This document shows positions 1-8,087 of a stretch of DNA of 57,219 nt, in pieces. The translations under genes were made by a program, and so were the position numbers. The stretch lies in NCBI GenBank assembly GCA_004298015.1, contig SCSE01000003.1, positions 1-57,219 of the forward strand. Reading direction: 5' to 3'. The notes below the pieces were generated by a model that was not told the DNA's origin, ran no database searches, and was given only the letters and a program-made list of their open reading frames with translations. This DNA comes from Rhodanobacter sp. (GTDB taxonomy: Bacteria > Pseudomonadota > Gammaproteobacteria > Xanthomonadales > Rhodanobacteraceae). The first letter of the stretch is position 1. Each line of letters opens with the position of its first letter.

Positions 1-130
1 ACTTACTTAAGCTCGTCATTCTCGCGAAAGCGGGAATCCAGCGCCTTATGTAGCCTGCAAACGGCAGAAGTCACTGGATTCCTGCTTTCGCAGGAATGAC
101 GGAAAACGGGCCTCTCCGCTGTAAGTAAGT
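1..130. repeat. REP/REPIN-like inverted doublet inside a larger palindrome
   Basis: Two 27-nt arms, 15-41 and 74-100, are inverted copies of each other with only a few mismatches. Each arm folds on itself: in the right arm, read on the minus strand, ATTCCTGC and GCAGGAAT flank a GAAA loop. Two REP hairpins facing each other about 32 nt apart have the architecture of REP doublets (REPINs) spread by RAYT-type transposases. An outer pair, acttactta at 1-9 and taagtaagt at 122-130, extends the symmetry to the window edge. No RAYT gene is visible here, so the REP class is inferred from structure. Confidence 0.6.
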
Positions 131-138
131 GCCATTCG

Positions 139-485
139 GGACGGAGACAATTAATTTGGGTTAATTCCCTCCGTCCCCTCCGTCCTCCTGCCAAGTGCGG
201 GAGGCGGCGACATGAGTCTTCGGGGACAATTTTCCGAGGGCGAGGGTGTACAGCTGCCGTCGGGATCGAAACGGCTTCAGCCATTGGTCGACGCCTGCGG
301 TTTCGCAGACCATGCTGACCAGCCAGCTGGCGAACGCCGCCATCGTGTAGAGCAGCAACAACACTTCGATGCCCTTGCCCTTGCCCTTGCGGGTCAAACT
401 TTCTCCGGATTCCCTCCATGTAGCATCCTTTCTTCCGCAGATCCTCATCAGATAGCGGTTTGCAGCTATGGCCATCGCAAGCCAT
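139..485 (-). pseudogene. IS4-family transposase C-terminal remnant
   Basis: The minus-strand reading frame at 161-475 encodes about 100 residues resembling the end of IS4-type DDE transposases: a basic ESLTRKGK stretch, a hydrophobic helix IEVLLLLYTMAAFASWLVS, and a short tail. Upstream the frame breaks (a second frame takes over near 475-485) and the catalytic core is absent, so this is a decayed 3' fragment. Immediately downstream, 139-147 and 170-178 form an inverted repeat gggacggag/ctccgtccc that probably belongs to the element end. A hexamer tandem repeat (cccttg, about 378-395) gives the KGKGKG in the tail. There is no intact copy in the window. Confidence 0.5.
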
Positions 486-523
486 TTTCTAAACGAGGGT
501 GCGGCGGCAGATAGGTATCAGCG

Positions 524-660
524 CTTCCGTAGCACCCCATGCATCGGCGTAGGGCGGATACCGTCCGCCGGTCCTGCCCAGACCGTCATGACGAAGATCG
601 GCGGACGGTGTCCGCCCTACGCGGTGGAAGAAAACGTGCCTCCTGATTTCCCGCATGGTG
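524..660. repeat. Dispersed palindromic repeat, copy 1 (stem-loop 549-620)
   Basis: A 22-nt arm at 549-570 and its inverted partner at 599-620 match with one mismatch (gtagggcgg ... ccgccctac) around a 28-nt loop at 571-598. The stem-loop and its flanks (524-548 and 621-660) recur at 53582-53720. Flanks and stem are in the same orientation in both copies, but the loop here is the reverse complement of the loop there (24 of 28 positions match). No coding function is seen. Confidence 0.8.
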
Positions 661-765
661 AAGAAGCTAAGGGTCATGTCTTGTCTCGCCACATCGCCCT
701 TGTCGACAGAGGCGGCGAAAGAATGCCCGAGGGTGGGTGCCCTGGCAGTTCGTCGCTCGCGTCAG

Positions 766-1512
766 TCAGCGGCGTCCTGCCGGCACGCGAAATAGCGACG
801 GACAGTTGTCCTGCGCGATCGGCGCGTTCATCAACGAGCGCTTGTGTGGAAAGGCAGCCACGGCATTTGCATGCAGGGTTATCCACAGCTGACTGAGAAC
901 GACGCGGCCGGATGCGTCGGTATCGCAACGCAACTGCAGCGCATCGTGCCGATCTGTATCGAACCCATGCATGAAGGCGGCGATCACGTCCGAGCGCTGC
1001 ACGGTGTGACCGCGTGCTTGCTGTAGCAGATAGCGGCCAAAGCGGCTGTGCACGATGCGTTGGCGCATGGCCAGTTCAGTGTCGAAAAAACGCTGCGTAT
1101 CAAATCCGAAGCATTGCACGTGCTTGTCGTATTCATGCGTCAGCAGGCTGTGGCGCAGTTGTGGCATGACGGCGTGCAGCCGCTGCAGCGTCGTCGATGA
1201 CAGCGCAGGCGCTTTGCCGGTGTGATGGAAGTAGTCACAGCCGCGATGCCACCATTGCGGCGCCGTGACGCCGGCATCGATCAACGACTGCGGCCGCGAC
1301 GCCCACAACCCGTGCAGACCGATCAGCGCATGCTGCGGTGGATGATCCAGACACGATCCGGCCTTGCGGCAAAATCCTGGCTGCCAGGTCAGAGCGAACG
1401 TGTAGTGCGCAAAATCACCGTGTCGTGTCGGCGCCAACGGCGCGGAATCTGCTGCGGCGCGCGAAGGCAGCGCAATCATCAGCAGCAGGGTAAAACACAG
1501 CATGAATTTCAC
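766..1512 (-). CDS. Ribonuclease T2 family protein (RNase I-like), periplasmic
   Basis: Predicted endoribonuclease that cleaves RNA through a 2',3'-cyclic phosphate, acting in the periplasm. Both conserved active-site segments of the T2 family are present: CAS-I as GLHGLWASRPQ near residue 67, and CAS-II as HEYDKHVQC near residue 127, each with its catalytic histidine. The N-terminus (KFMLCFTLLLMIALPSRAAA) is a signal peptide. The length of about 248 aa suits RNase I. The start used is GTG at 1512; an in-frame ATG at 1503 would shorten the signal peptide by three residues and is equally possible. It is followed on the same strand, 167 bp away, by the end of the CDP-diacylglycerol pyrophosphatase gene, so the two may be co-transcribed. 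Confidence 0.85.
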   Translation of the reverse strand: MKFMLCFTLLLMIALPSRAAADSAPLAPTRHGDFAHYTFALTWQPGFCRKAGSCLDHPPQHALIGLHGLWASRPQSLIDAGVTAPQWWHRGCDYFHHTGKAPALSSTTLQRLHAVMPQLRHSLLTHEYDKHVQCFGFDTQRFFDTELAMRQRIVHSRFGRYLLQQARGHTVQRSDVIAAFMHGFDTDRHDALQLRCDTDASGRVVLSQLWITLHANAVAAFPHKRSLMNAPIAQDNCPSLFRVPAGRR

Positions 1513-1679
1513 AGGCGCTGTCTCTGCAGGCGTAGGGCCATACTTTATCCGATCGTCAGCAATCGGGTCTGGGCTGACGCGTCATGCTGATGCAAGCGAG
1601 TCAGGTGTGGCCGTGCAGACGGCTGATACTGCAAGGGTCATGGAATTCAGGTTCATCGATCATGAGTCGAGACCCCTGT

Positions 1680-2513
1680 TCACGGGTGGGGTGGCATCTC
1701 GGGTGCCGCTATCGTGCAGGCTCGATCCTGCAGGGCTTCGGCATTGCCGCGGTCGAGTTGAGCCGGTTCGTAGCGACTGCTGAGCAGGATGAATCCGATC
1801 TCACCGGATGCCTTGCGTGCGCCGACTACTGCCAGACTGTGCAATGCCATGCGATCGCCGCGGGGTAGGGATGCCGCGAGCGACTTGAATACGTTGATCG
1901 ACGGCGTGCTGCCGCTCATCCATCTCGCCTGGTAACGGCCGCCATGTGGGGGTAGCGGTTCGCCCAACGGCTGCCAGTGGTCGCTGATGCTCGGCAGCAG
2001 ACGCCGCAGCACGTCGTGTACATCCGGACGGATGCAGTCGACGTGGATATGCAGTTGGTCCTGCGATCGGTTGTGCACCGCATTGACGACCAGGCTCATC
2101 GCTTCGCGGGGCAGCGTCTTGTGCAATGCCGCCTCCACGTACAGGCGTGCGGCCCAGGCATCGGCAAGATACTCGGGGGTGCCCTGGCGCTGCAGCACCG
2201 GACTCTCGATGCCGGCAATGCGGTTCAGCGGCAGCACCAGGTATTGATAACGTCCTGCGCGATCCTTCAGCACCGCGTAGCCACCGGCATCTGCGCCGGG
2301 CGGCGATACCTCGATGCAGGGAGCGGGTGGGTAAGCCTGGCGACGGGCTGCCGGCACGCAGAATTCGTGCACCATGTGCCACAGCGCGTTGCGGTCATGT
2401 CCGGGTTTTTGCGGCGGCTTCGGGGACAGCGCGCATGCCGACATGGCCGCGCATGCCAGTGTGATGCCAAGCAGGGACAGGCCGTGGCGTAGTGCTCCGG
2501 GGATCATGGGCAT
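1680..2513 (-). CDS. cdh: CDP-diacylglycerol pyrophosphatase
   Basis: Hydrolyses CDP-diacylglycerol to CMP and phosphatidate in phospholipid turnover. The family belongs to the HIT-like superfamily, and the protein has the QDQLHIHVDC signature (His-x-His) near residue 150. The ATG at 2513 (or 2507) is chosen because it places a lipoprotein or signal sequence at the N-terminus, with a hydrophobic stretch ending in MSAC; the frame is open to 2561 but nothing upstream looks coding. Length is 277 aa, close to E. coli Cdh (about 250). It reads towards the RNase T2 gene. Function rests on family resemblance; other HIT-fold phosphodiesterases are less likely because of the matching length and lipid-anchor context. 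Confidence 0.8.
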   Translation of the reverse strand: MPMIPGALRHGLSLLGITLACAAMSACALSPKPPQKPGHDRNALWHMVHEFCVPAARRQAYPPAPCIEVSPPGADAGGYAVLKDRAGRYQYLVLPLNRIAGIESPVLQRQGTPEYLADAWAARLYVEAALHKTLPREAMSLVVNAVHNRSQDQLHIHVDCIRPDVHDVLRRLLPSISDHWQPLGEPLPPHGGRYQARWMSGSTPSINVFKSLAASLPRGDRMALHSLAVVGARKASGEIGFILLSSRYEPAQLDRGNAEALQDRACTIAAPEMPPHP

Positions 2514-2977
2514 TCGATGGCAAAAACCCGTAAAAATAGAGAAAACAGCATCAGTGTGCACCTGTTTGAGGCCGACGCCCTGGAAAGTCGACTCTGAGGA
2601 GTCGTGTTTTCGCCTTTCGCGCGCGATGGTATGTGCGGGACCGGGACGTTTTGAGCAGAGGTGCGCGGACAGGGGGCATCAAGTCAGATTGCGCAGCCAT
2701 CGACGTGCATTCCAGCAACAGCGTGCGGGCGGTCATGGATGGCGAGGGCAAGGCAGCGCAGCAGTGCCGAGGGTCCAGCGACCTTCCGCGTCGACTCCGT
2801 TTTCCCGTCACCTGTGCCGCGAGTGGGGTATCCATCGCCATTGCCCGCGTGTTCGAAAACCGTGTGAGCCGCGCACAAACCGGCGAGCGGTGCAGAAGCC
2901 GCAAGCGGGCGTCCCGTTTACTGGAAGTGCTGTATACGGTGACATACGTAGACTGGTGAGCACCTTGGGAGAACGCT
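2514..2977. other. Divergent intergenic region without a recognisable gene
   Basis: This 464-bp stretch separates the minus-strand cdh from the plus-strand DUF421 gene and should hold both promoters. Short open frames on both strands show no family resemblance and overlap one another, as expected for shadows in GC-rich DNA. I see no repeat, RNA gene or clear operator. Confidence 0.5.
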
Positions 2978-3493
2978 GTGGATCCGACCCATTTCATTGA
3001 ATTCATCGGGACCAGAAACCACGTCAACTGGTGGCAGATGACGATCCGTGCCGTCGTGGTCTTCCTGTACGGCCTGGTGTTGCTGCGCCTGACGGGTTCA
3101 CGAATATTCGGCAAGGCCACCGCGCTGGACATCGTTCTCGCCATGCTGATTGGTTCCAACCTGAGCCGCACGCTTACCGCCGATGCACCTTTGCTGCCGA
3201 CACTGGTTGCAACCACTGCACTGGTATTTTTGTATTGGCTGCTGCTGTATGGGGCGTTGCACCTGCCGGTCATCAGTTGGCTGGTCAAGGGGCGCTCCGT
3301 ATTGCTGGTGCGGGACGGCAAGATGGACCGCGAAAAGATGAGCCGGATGGGTGTTGGCGAGCGCGATCTGGCAGAGGCGATGCGCGAAGCAGGTATTGAC
3401 GATGTACGCCACATCAAGGAAGCGTGTCTTGAACGCGACGGCAGCATCAGCATGCTCGGTGCGACGGACGGCGAACAGAAAAAGAACGATTGA
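2978..3493 (+). CDS. DUF421 (YetF-like) membrane protein
   Basis: Protein of 171 aa with three probable membrane segments in its first half (around residues 22-40, 50-66 and 73-95) followed by a small cytosolic domain typical of the DUF421/YetF family. Conserved-looking features are GSRIFGKATALDIVLAMLIG before TM2 and the VLLVRDGKMDREKMSRMG block near residue 110. The family is widespread, with no established biochemical role. The start is GTG at 2978; earlier codons lack a plausible alternative. It is shorter than Bacillus YetF, as is usual for the proteobacterial members. It stands alone, converging with the FMN reductase gene 48 bp downstream. Confidence 0.75.
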   Translation: MDPTHFIEFIGTRNHVNWWQMTIRAVVVFLYGLVLLRLTGSRIFGKATALDIVLAMLIGSNLSRTLTADAPLLPTLVATTALVFLYWLLLYGALHLPVISWLVKGRSVLLVRDGKMDREKMSRMGVGERDLAEAMREAGIDDVRHIKEACLERDGSISMLGATDGEQKKND

Positions 3494-3541
3494 ACGCCTT
3501 GCCGCGAAGGGTTTGCAGCAGCTGAGACCGGGACCGATCGA

Positions 3542-4276
3542 TCAGCGGTATTCGGGATTTTCGAAATCGAAGCGGCATCCGGCGTCCCAGACCCGCCGTT
3601 GATTGCCATGGGCCGGAATGCCGCCGTGCTGCTTCAGCAGGCGTGCCAGGTGCATCAGGTTCCAGGTCATGAACGTGGTATTGCGATTGGTGAAGTCGTT
3701 CTCCGGACCGCCCGAGCCCGCGTCCAGATACGACGGCCCCGGGCCGGCCTCACCAAGCCAGCAGGCATCGGCCTGGGGTGGGATCGCATAGCCCAGATGC
3801 TGCAGCGAATACAGCACGTTCATCGCGCAATGCTTGGCGCCGTCTTCATTGCCAGTGACCAGACAGCCGCCGACGCGACCGTAGTAGGCGTATTGCCCTG
3901 CATCGTTGAGCAAGCCGGACGCGGCATACAGTCGCTCGATCACCCGGGTGCACACCGAGGATTTGTCGCCCAGCCAGATCGGCGTGCCAAGCACCAGGAT
4001 ATCGGCCTCCATGACATGCCGCAGCAGGTTCGGCCAGTCGTCATGGGTGGCGCCATGCTCGGTCATGTCCGGATAGACGCCCGGGGCCAGATCATGGTCG
4101 ACCGGACGCACCAGGCGGGTGCGGACGCCGTGTTTTTCCATGATGCCGCGCGCGATGCCGATCAGTCCCTCGGTATGTGAAAGCGCTGGCGACGGTTTCA
4201 GGGTGCAATTGAGAAACAGCGCCGTCAAGCCAGTGAAGTCGAGGTCAATCGAAACGTCATCATTGCGGTCGGACAT
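3542..4276 (-). CDS. Flavodoxin-fold NAD(P)H-dependent FMN reductase family protein
   Basis: Predicted flavoprotein oxidoreductase of 244 aa. The N-terminal strand and loop ALFLNCTLKPSPA is the FMN phosphate-binding site of the NADPH-dependent FMN reductase family, and ILVLGTPIWLGDKSSVCTRVIERL around residues 103-126 is the second flavin-binding loop. ATG at 4276 is chosen because a GGAG ribosome-binding site precedes it, although the frame is open to 4366. Subunits of this family usually use FMN to reduce quinones, azo dyes or metals; the substrate cannot be told here. It is transcribed divergently from the GH3 glycosidase. Confidence 0.8.
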   Translation of the reverse strand: MSDRNDDVSIDLDFTGLTALFLNCTLKPSPALSHTEGLIGIARGIMEKHGVRTRLVRPVDHDLAPGVYPDMTEHGATHDDWPNLLRHVMEADILVLGTPIWLGDKSSVCTRVIERLYAASGLLNDAGQYAYYGRVGGCLVTGNEDGAKHCAMNVLYSLQHLGYAIPPQADACWLGEAGPGPSYLDAGSGGPENDFTNRNTTFMTWNLMHLARLLKQHGGIPAHGNQRRVWDAGCRFDFENPEYR

Positions 4277-4530
4277 GCGCGTTCTCCAGTAAGCGACGGT
4301 GAAAGAGGCTGAAGCAGGACAAGGTAGCTGCCGCCTGATGCCGACAGTAGACGAATTTGCCCCCATTTTGTTGAGAGACGGGCAGGGTGGAAAGGACGAC
4401 CATGCTCACCGTCGGCGCAGGTGTAGGCGGCTGCTCGCGGGTGGCGGCAAGTAACGGCAGGCTATCCTTGTCATCCTTGCGCCGTTCGCACAAGCTTCGA
4501 TACTCACCTGCCAGTTACGCGAGTACTGCC

Positions 4531-6795
4531 ATGTCCCATCCTCGCTGCTCCTGTCTCTTGTTGTTGGGCGCTGCCTTGCTGAGCCTGCCAGCTTTTGCCG
4601 CCACGCCACCACATGCCCGGCCCTGGCTGAACGCGTCGCTGACGCCGGACCGGCGCGCCGCTGCCTTGGTCAAGGCGATGACGCAAGATGAAAAATTTCG
4701 CCTGATCCGTTCCGACTACGGCTCCAATCTGGACGACAGCGGACCCCAACCGCCCGGTGGCCGGCACAACGCGGCATTTATCCCGGCCATGCCACGGCTG
4801 GGCCTGCCGGCGATCGAGGAAACCGATGCCGGTATGGGCGTGGCGCTGCAGCACGCCTGGGGTGACGGCGCCACGGCATTGCCGTCGGGCCTGGCTACCG
4901 CGGCCAGCTTCGATCCGCAGATCGCCGAGCAAGGTGGCGCGATGATTGGCAGCGAAGCCCACCGCATGGGCTTCAACGTGCTGCTGGCAGGCGGCCTGGA
5001 CCTGGTGCGCGATCCACGCAACGGGCGCAATTTCGAATACGCCGGGGAGGATCCACTGCTGGCCGGCACCATGGTGGGTGCCGCCGTGCGCGGGATCGAG
5101 AGCCAGCACGTGGTCTCCACGATCAAGCACTACGCCCTCAACGATCAGGAAACCAACCGCAACGCGATCAGCGCGGAGCTCGATCACACGGCGGCGCGCG
5201 AGTCGGACCTGCTGGCTTTCCAGATCGCCATTGCCGAAGGCAAGCCAGGCGCCGTGATGTGCTCCTACAACCGCGTGGACGGCGAATACGCCTGCGAGAA
5301 CGACTGGCTGCTCAACCAGGTGCTCAAGCGCGACTGGAAATATCCGGGCTTTGTGATGTCCGACTGGGGCGCCGTGCACAGCAGCGCGAAGGCGGCGCTG
5401 GCTGGGCTGGATCAGGAGTCGGCCGGCAACGCATTCGACAAGCAGGTCTATTTCGACCAGCCGCTCCGCGCGGCGGTGAAATCGGGCGAGGTACCGCAGG
5501 CGCGCATCGATGACATGGTGTATCGCATTGCCCGCAGCCTGTTCGCGGCAGGCGTGGTGGATCATCCGGCCAGGCAGGCACCGATCGACTTTGCGGCCGA
5601 CGCCAGGGTGTCGCAGCGCGCGGCCGAGGCCGGCGCGGTGTTGCTGCGCAACCACGGTGCGCTGCTGCCGCTGTCACCGAAGACCGTGTCGATCGCCGTC
5701 ATCGGCGCCCACGCCGACAAGGGCGTGACTACCGGCGGCGGTTCCTCAGCGGTGGTGCCGCGCGGCGGCAATGCGGTGCCCGGACTGGTGCCGGCTATCT
5801 GGCCGGGTCCGCGGATCTACCAGCGCTCGGCGCCGCTCGCGGCGATTGGCCGGCGCGTGGATGGACGGGTCGAATACGCTAGCGGTGACGACATCGCCGC
5901 GGCGGCGAAACTGGCGGCAACGTCCAGCGTCGCGGTGGTGTTCGTGCAGCAGTGGACGGCCGAATCCTTCGACGTGCCCACGATGGCGCTGCCCGGTAAC
6001 CAGGATGCACTGGTCAGCGCCATAGCCAGGGTCAATCCGCACACCGTGGTGGTACTGGAAACCAACGGCCCGGTGAGCATGCCGTGGCTAAACCACGTGG
6101 ACTCGGTGATGGAAGCGTGGTACCCGGGCGCCAACGGCGGCGAAGCCATCGCCCGCTTGCTGTTCGGCGAGGTGGCACCCTCCGGCCACCTGCCGGTGAC
6201 CTGGCCACGCGATGATGGTCAGCTGCCACGCCCGACCATTCCCGGTGCCGGCCTGGCGGCGATCGGGATTCCGCCCCAGGGAACCCCGGCCGCCAGCGTG
6301 GACTACAACATCGAGGGCGCCGATGTCGGCTACCGCTGGTTCCAGCGCCAGCACCTTGCACCGCTGTATCCGTTCGGATTCGGGCTGACCTATACACACT
6401 TTCGCTACGGTACGCCCCGCGTAGCCATGCGCGATGGCCAGGTGGTGATGCAGGTGCGCGTGACCAACACCGGCGCTCGCGAAGGCGTCGCCTTGCCGCA
6501 GCTTTACGTGACACCGCCTGGCGCGAGGACGCGGCGCCTGGCCGGATGGCGCAGGGTCGAGCTGAAGCCGGGTCAAAGCCGGACCGTGCAGATCACTGCC
6601 AACCCCCTGCGACTGGCGCACTACGACACGGCGACGCACGGCTGGCGGCGTGATGCCGGCAGCTACCGGTTCCAGTTGGGGAGGTCGGCTGCCGACATGA
6701 TCGGCGAAGCTACGCTGCAGCTTCCTGCAGCCGACGGCGCTTCGCACTATCGAGTCGGCCCTCGAAGAGCACCGGGCGATGTTCTTGACAGGTAG
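4531..6795 (+). CDS. Secreted glycoside hydrolase family 3 (beta-glucosidase/xylosidase-type)
   Basis: Retaining glycosidase of 754 aa that should remove terminal beta-linked sugars from oligosaccharides. A signal peptide (CSCLLLLGAALLSLPAFAA) exports it, which supports ATG 4531 over upstream in-frame codons back to 4387. Domain order is the GH3 N-terminal barrel with KHYALNDQETNR and the nucleophile motif GFVMSDWGAVHS (Asp about residue 278), then the GH3 C-terminal sandwich, then a fibronectin-III-like C-terminal domain (about residues 650-735). The aglycone specificity cannot be assigned from sequence alone. No sugar transporter or regulator is adjacent. A strong hairpin at 7005-7031 lies downstream. 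Confidence 0.9.
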   Translation: MSHPRCSCLLLLGAALLSLPAFAATPPHARPWLNASLTPDRRAAALVKAMTQDEKFRLIRSDYGSNLDDSGPQPPGGRHNAAFIPAMPRLGLPAIEETDAGMGVALQHAWGDGATALPSGLATAASFDPQIAEQGGAMIGSEAHRMGFNVLLAGGLDLVRDPRNGRNFEYAGEDPLLAGTMVGAAVRGIESQHVVSTIKHYALNDQETNRNAISAELDHTAARESDLLAFQIAIAEGKPGAVMCSYNRVDGEYACENDWLLNQVLKRDWKYPGFVMSDWGAVHSSAKAALAGLDQESAGNAFDKQVYFDQPLRAAVKSGEVPQARIDDMVYRIARSLFAAGVVDHPARQAPIDFAADARVSQRAAEAGAVLLRNHGALLPLSPKTVSIAVIGAHADKGVTTGGGSSAVVPRGGNAVPGLVPAIWPGPRIYQRSAPLAAIGRRVDGRVEYASGDDIAAAAKLAATSSVAVVFVQQWTAESFDVPTMALPGNQDALVSAIARVNPHTVVVLETNGPVSMPWLNHVDSVMEAWYPGANGGEAIARLLFGEVAPSGHLPVTWPRDDGQLPRPTIPGAGLAAIGIPPQGTPAASVDYNIEGADVGYRWFQRQHLAPLYPFGFGLTYTHFRYGTPRVAMRDGQVVMQVRVTNTGAREGVALPQLYVTPPGARTRRLAGWRRVELKPGQSRTVQITANPLRLAHYDTATHGWRRDAGSYRFQLGRSAADMIGEATLQLPAADGASHYRVGPRRAPGDVLDR

Positions 6796-7004
6796 GCCGC
6801 GGAAGCAAGCTTCGACGTGGTGGGCCGTTACGGATCACGGCGATGGCTTTTTCCCGTGGCGGAACGACGTTGGTGGCTAGTTCCGAGGGGGCGTCCAACG
6901 AGACAAGGGAAACCTACGCCTTGGCTGTGCGCTCCACCGTGGTTCGGCCAGCAGAAGAGTATGCATCTTCGGGGCTATCGCAGTGATTGAAAAACGGGAT
7001 TGAA

Positions 7005-7031
7005 AAACGGCGGACCTGAAGTCCGCCGTTT
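7005..7031. terminator. Bidirectional hairpin terminator
   Basis: Perfect 11-bp stem aaacggcggac / gtccgccgttt separated by a 5-nt loop. It sits between the convergent GH3 gene and PEP-CTERM gene, with A/T-rich ends on both sides, so it can serve both strands. A shorter piece of the same sequence (gattgaaaaacggg) is tandemly repeated just before it. Confidence 0.7.
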
Positions 7032-7054
7032 CATGGCGTTTGCTGATTTCGGGG

Positions 7055-7702
7055 TTATATGGACTTGCGGCGCCACGCCAGCCATGCCATCCCGATCAGG
7101 CCGAGTCCGAACATGGGGAGTACCGGCGGTTCCGGAACGTTTTGGGTGACGACCGGCAAGCTGGCGGTGGCAATCGGTTTTTCAAGGGAAAAATAGGTAC
7201 TCGTCCCATTTGCCAGGCCACTCCAAAAGTTCACCGTGCCTGAATTCACGCCTGTAATATTGGTGAAGTAGGCCAAGGGACCGCCATACCCCGTGGTGTC
7301 GGGATTGCCGACAGCGTGGGGCGAGGTACCGCCGCTCATCGCTGCCACGTACGCATTGATGCCGTCTTGTTCGAAGCCGAAGATATTGGCGCCGCTGATA
7401 TTAAACGAGGTCAAAGCGTGGCCGCTGTTGTTTATCACGCCGATCAGGGAATCGTCGGAAGACTCATAGGTTGACTGCGGCCCCGTTGAGGTGGAGATGC
7501 TTCCGCCCGGGCCGAAAGTGAGCAGCAGGTTGCAGTCGGTTGCGTTGCCGACCCCGCCGCCGCCCTGTGAAGGAACACCGACCACATTCGGGCAAACGCT
7601 GGTTTGAACCGCTGAGGCGTGAGCGGGCGCGAGGGCGGTACCGATCCAGCCCACTAGGGCGAGCGTCAGCGCGCGCGTCGCAAATTTTGTCAAGTATTTC
7701 AT
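7055..7702 (-). CDS. PEP-CTERM sorting domain protein
   Basis: Exported protein of 215 aa built for exosortase processing. It has an N-terminal signal peptide (ALTLALVGWIGTALAPAHA), a low-complexity Gly/Ser/Thr/Asn-rich middle with few charged residues, and the C-terminal tripartite tag VPEPPVLPMFGLGLIGMAWLAWRRKSI-type (PEP motif, membrane helix, basic end). ATG 7702 has a GGAG site 8-9 nt upstream; the open frame extends to 7801 but is not needed. Such proteins are usually secreted with exopolysaccharide. No exosortase or EPS gene is in this window, so its partner genes must lie elsewhere. A sigma-54-type promoter is positioned upstream. Confidence 0.85.
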   Translation of the reverse strand: MKYLTKFATRALTLALVGWIGTALAPAHASAVQTSVCPNVVGVPSQGGGGVGNATDCNLLLTFGPGGSISTSTGPQSTYESSDDSLIGVINNSGHALTSFNISGANIFGFEQDGINAYVAAMSGGTSPHAVGNPDTTGYGGPLAYFTNITGVNSGTVNFWSGLANGTSTYFSLEKPIATASLPVVTQNVPEPPVLPMFGLGLIGMAWLAWRRKSI

Positions 7703-7796
7703 CGGAGTGGCTCCTTGGCCTTGGGAGGGTAGCGCGTGTCTCGTCGATTTTTTTGCGTAATCTGCCGGTACAAAAGATATCGAGCGCACCTCGTCA

Positions 7797-7812
7797 TGCA
7801 CATTTCACGCCA
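7797..7812 (-). promoter_or_regulatory. Putative sigma-54 (RpoN) promoter of the PEP-CTERM gene
   Basis: On the minus strand the sequence reads TGGCGTGAAATGTGCA. It has GG and GC at the invariant -24 and -12 positions with the exact 10-nt spacing, and matches TGGCAC-N5-TTGCA at most other positions. It would start transcription about 80 nt before the ATG at 7702. Sigma-54 control of PEP-CTERM genes is known from the PrsK/PrsR-RpoN system. An AT-rich stretch further upstream could hold an activator site, but I cannot define one. Confidence 0.5.
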
Positions 7813-8087
7813 TATGCCTGAAGTTAGTTTTTTCAAAAGGTTATGTTTATCGGATGCATCGCTTGAAACCATTCTTGTAAAGTTTTTCGACACTTTCATG
7901 AACTGCCCTCCAGTCCGGGCGGGGCCGGGTGTACTCGGCTCAGCCTGTGGCGAATTGTTTGGAGAGTTTTGGAAGGGTTGAAATCAACCGGCGGTGGTGT
8001 CACCTGTGGCGCCATGGCCAGGCTTCTCCGGCACGGCTGTGATCCGGACGGCTCGGTGCATCAGGCGATGCAAAACCCGCGGGTGGA
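7813..8087. other. AT-rich intergenic region between PEP-CTERM gene and MFS gene
   Basis: The first 100 bp (7813-7900) are clearly AT-richer than the surroundings, as expected of a promoter and activator region for the PEP-CTERM gene. The remainder leads to the MFS gene on the other strand. No gene or repeat is seen. Confidence 0.4.

Noticed and set aside
2551..3609. Long minus-strand open frame of 352 codons opposite the DUF421 gene
   Set aside because: It is a high-GC shadow: it covers the DUF421 gene on the other strand, is rich in Ser/Arg/Thr without structure, and has no ribosome-binding site or family match.
4504..5655. Minus-strand 383-codon frame opposite the GH3 gene
   Set aside because: Antisense frame of a confidently assigned glycosidase; its translation is low-complexity Arg/His/Gln.
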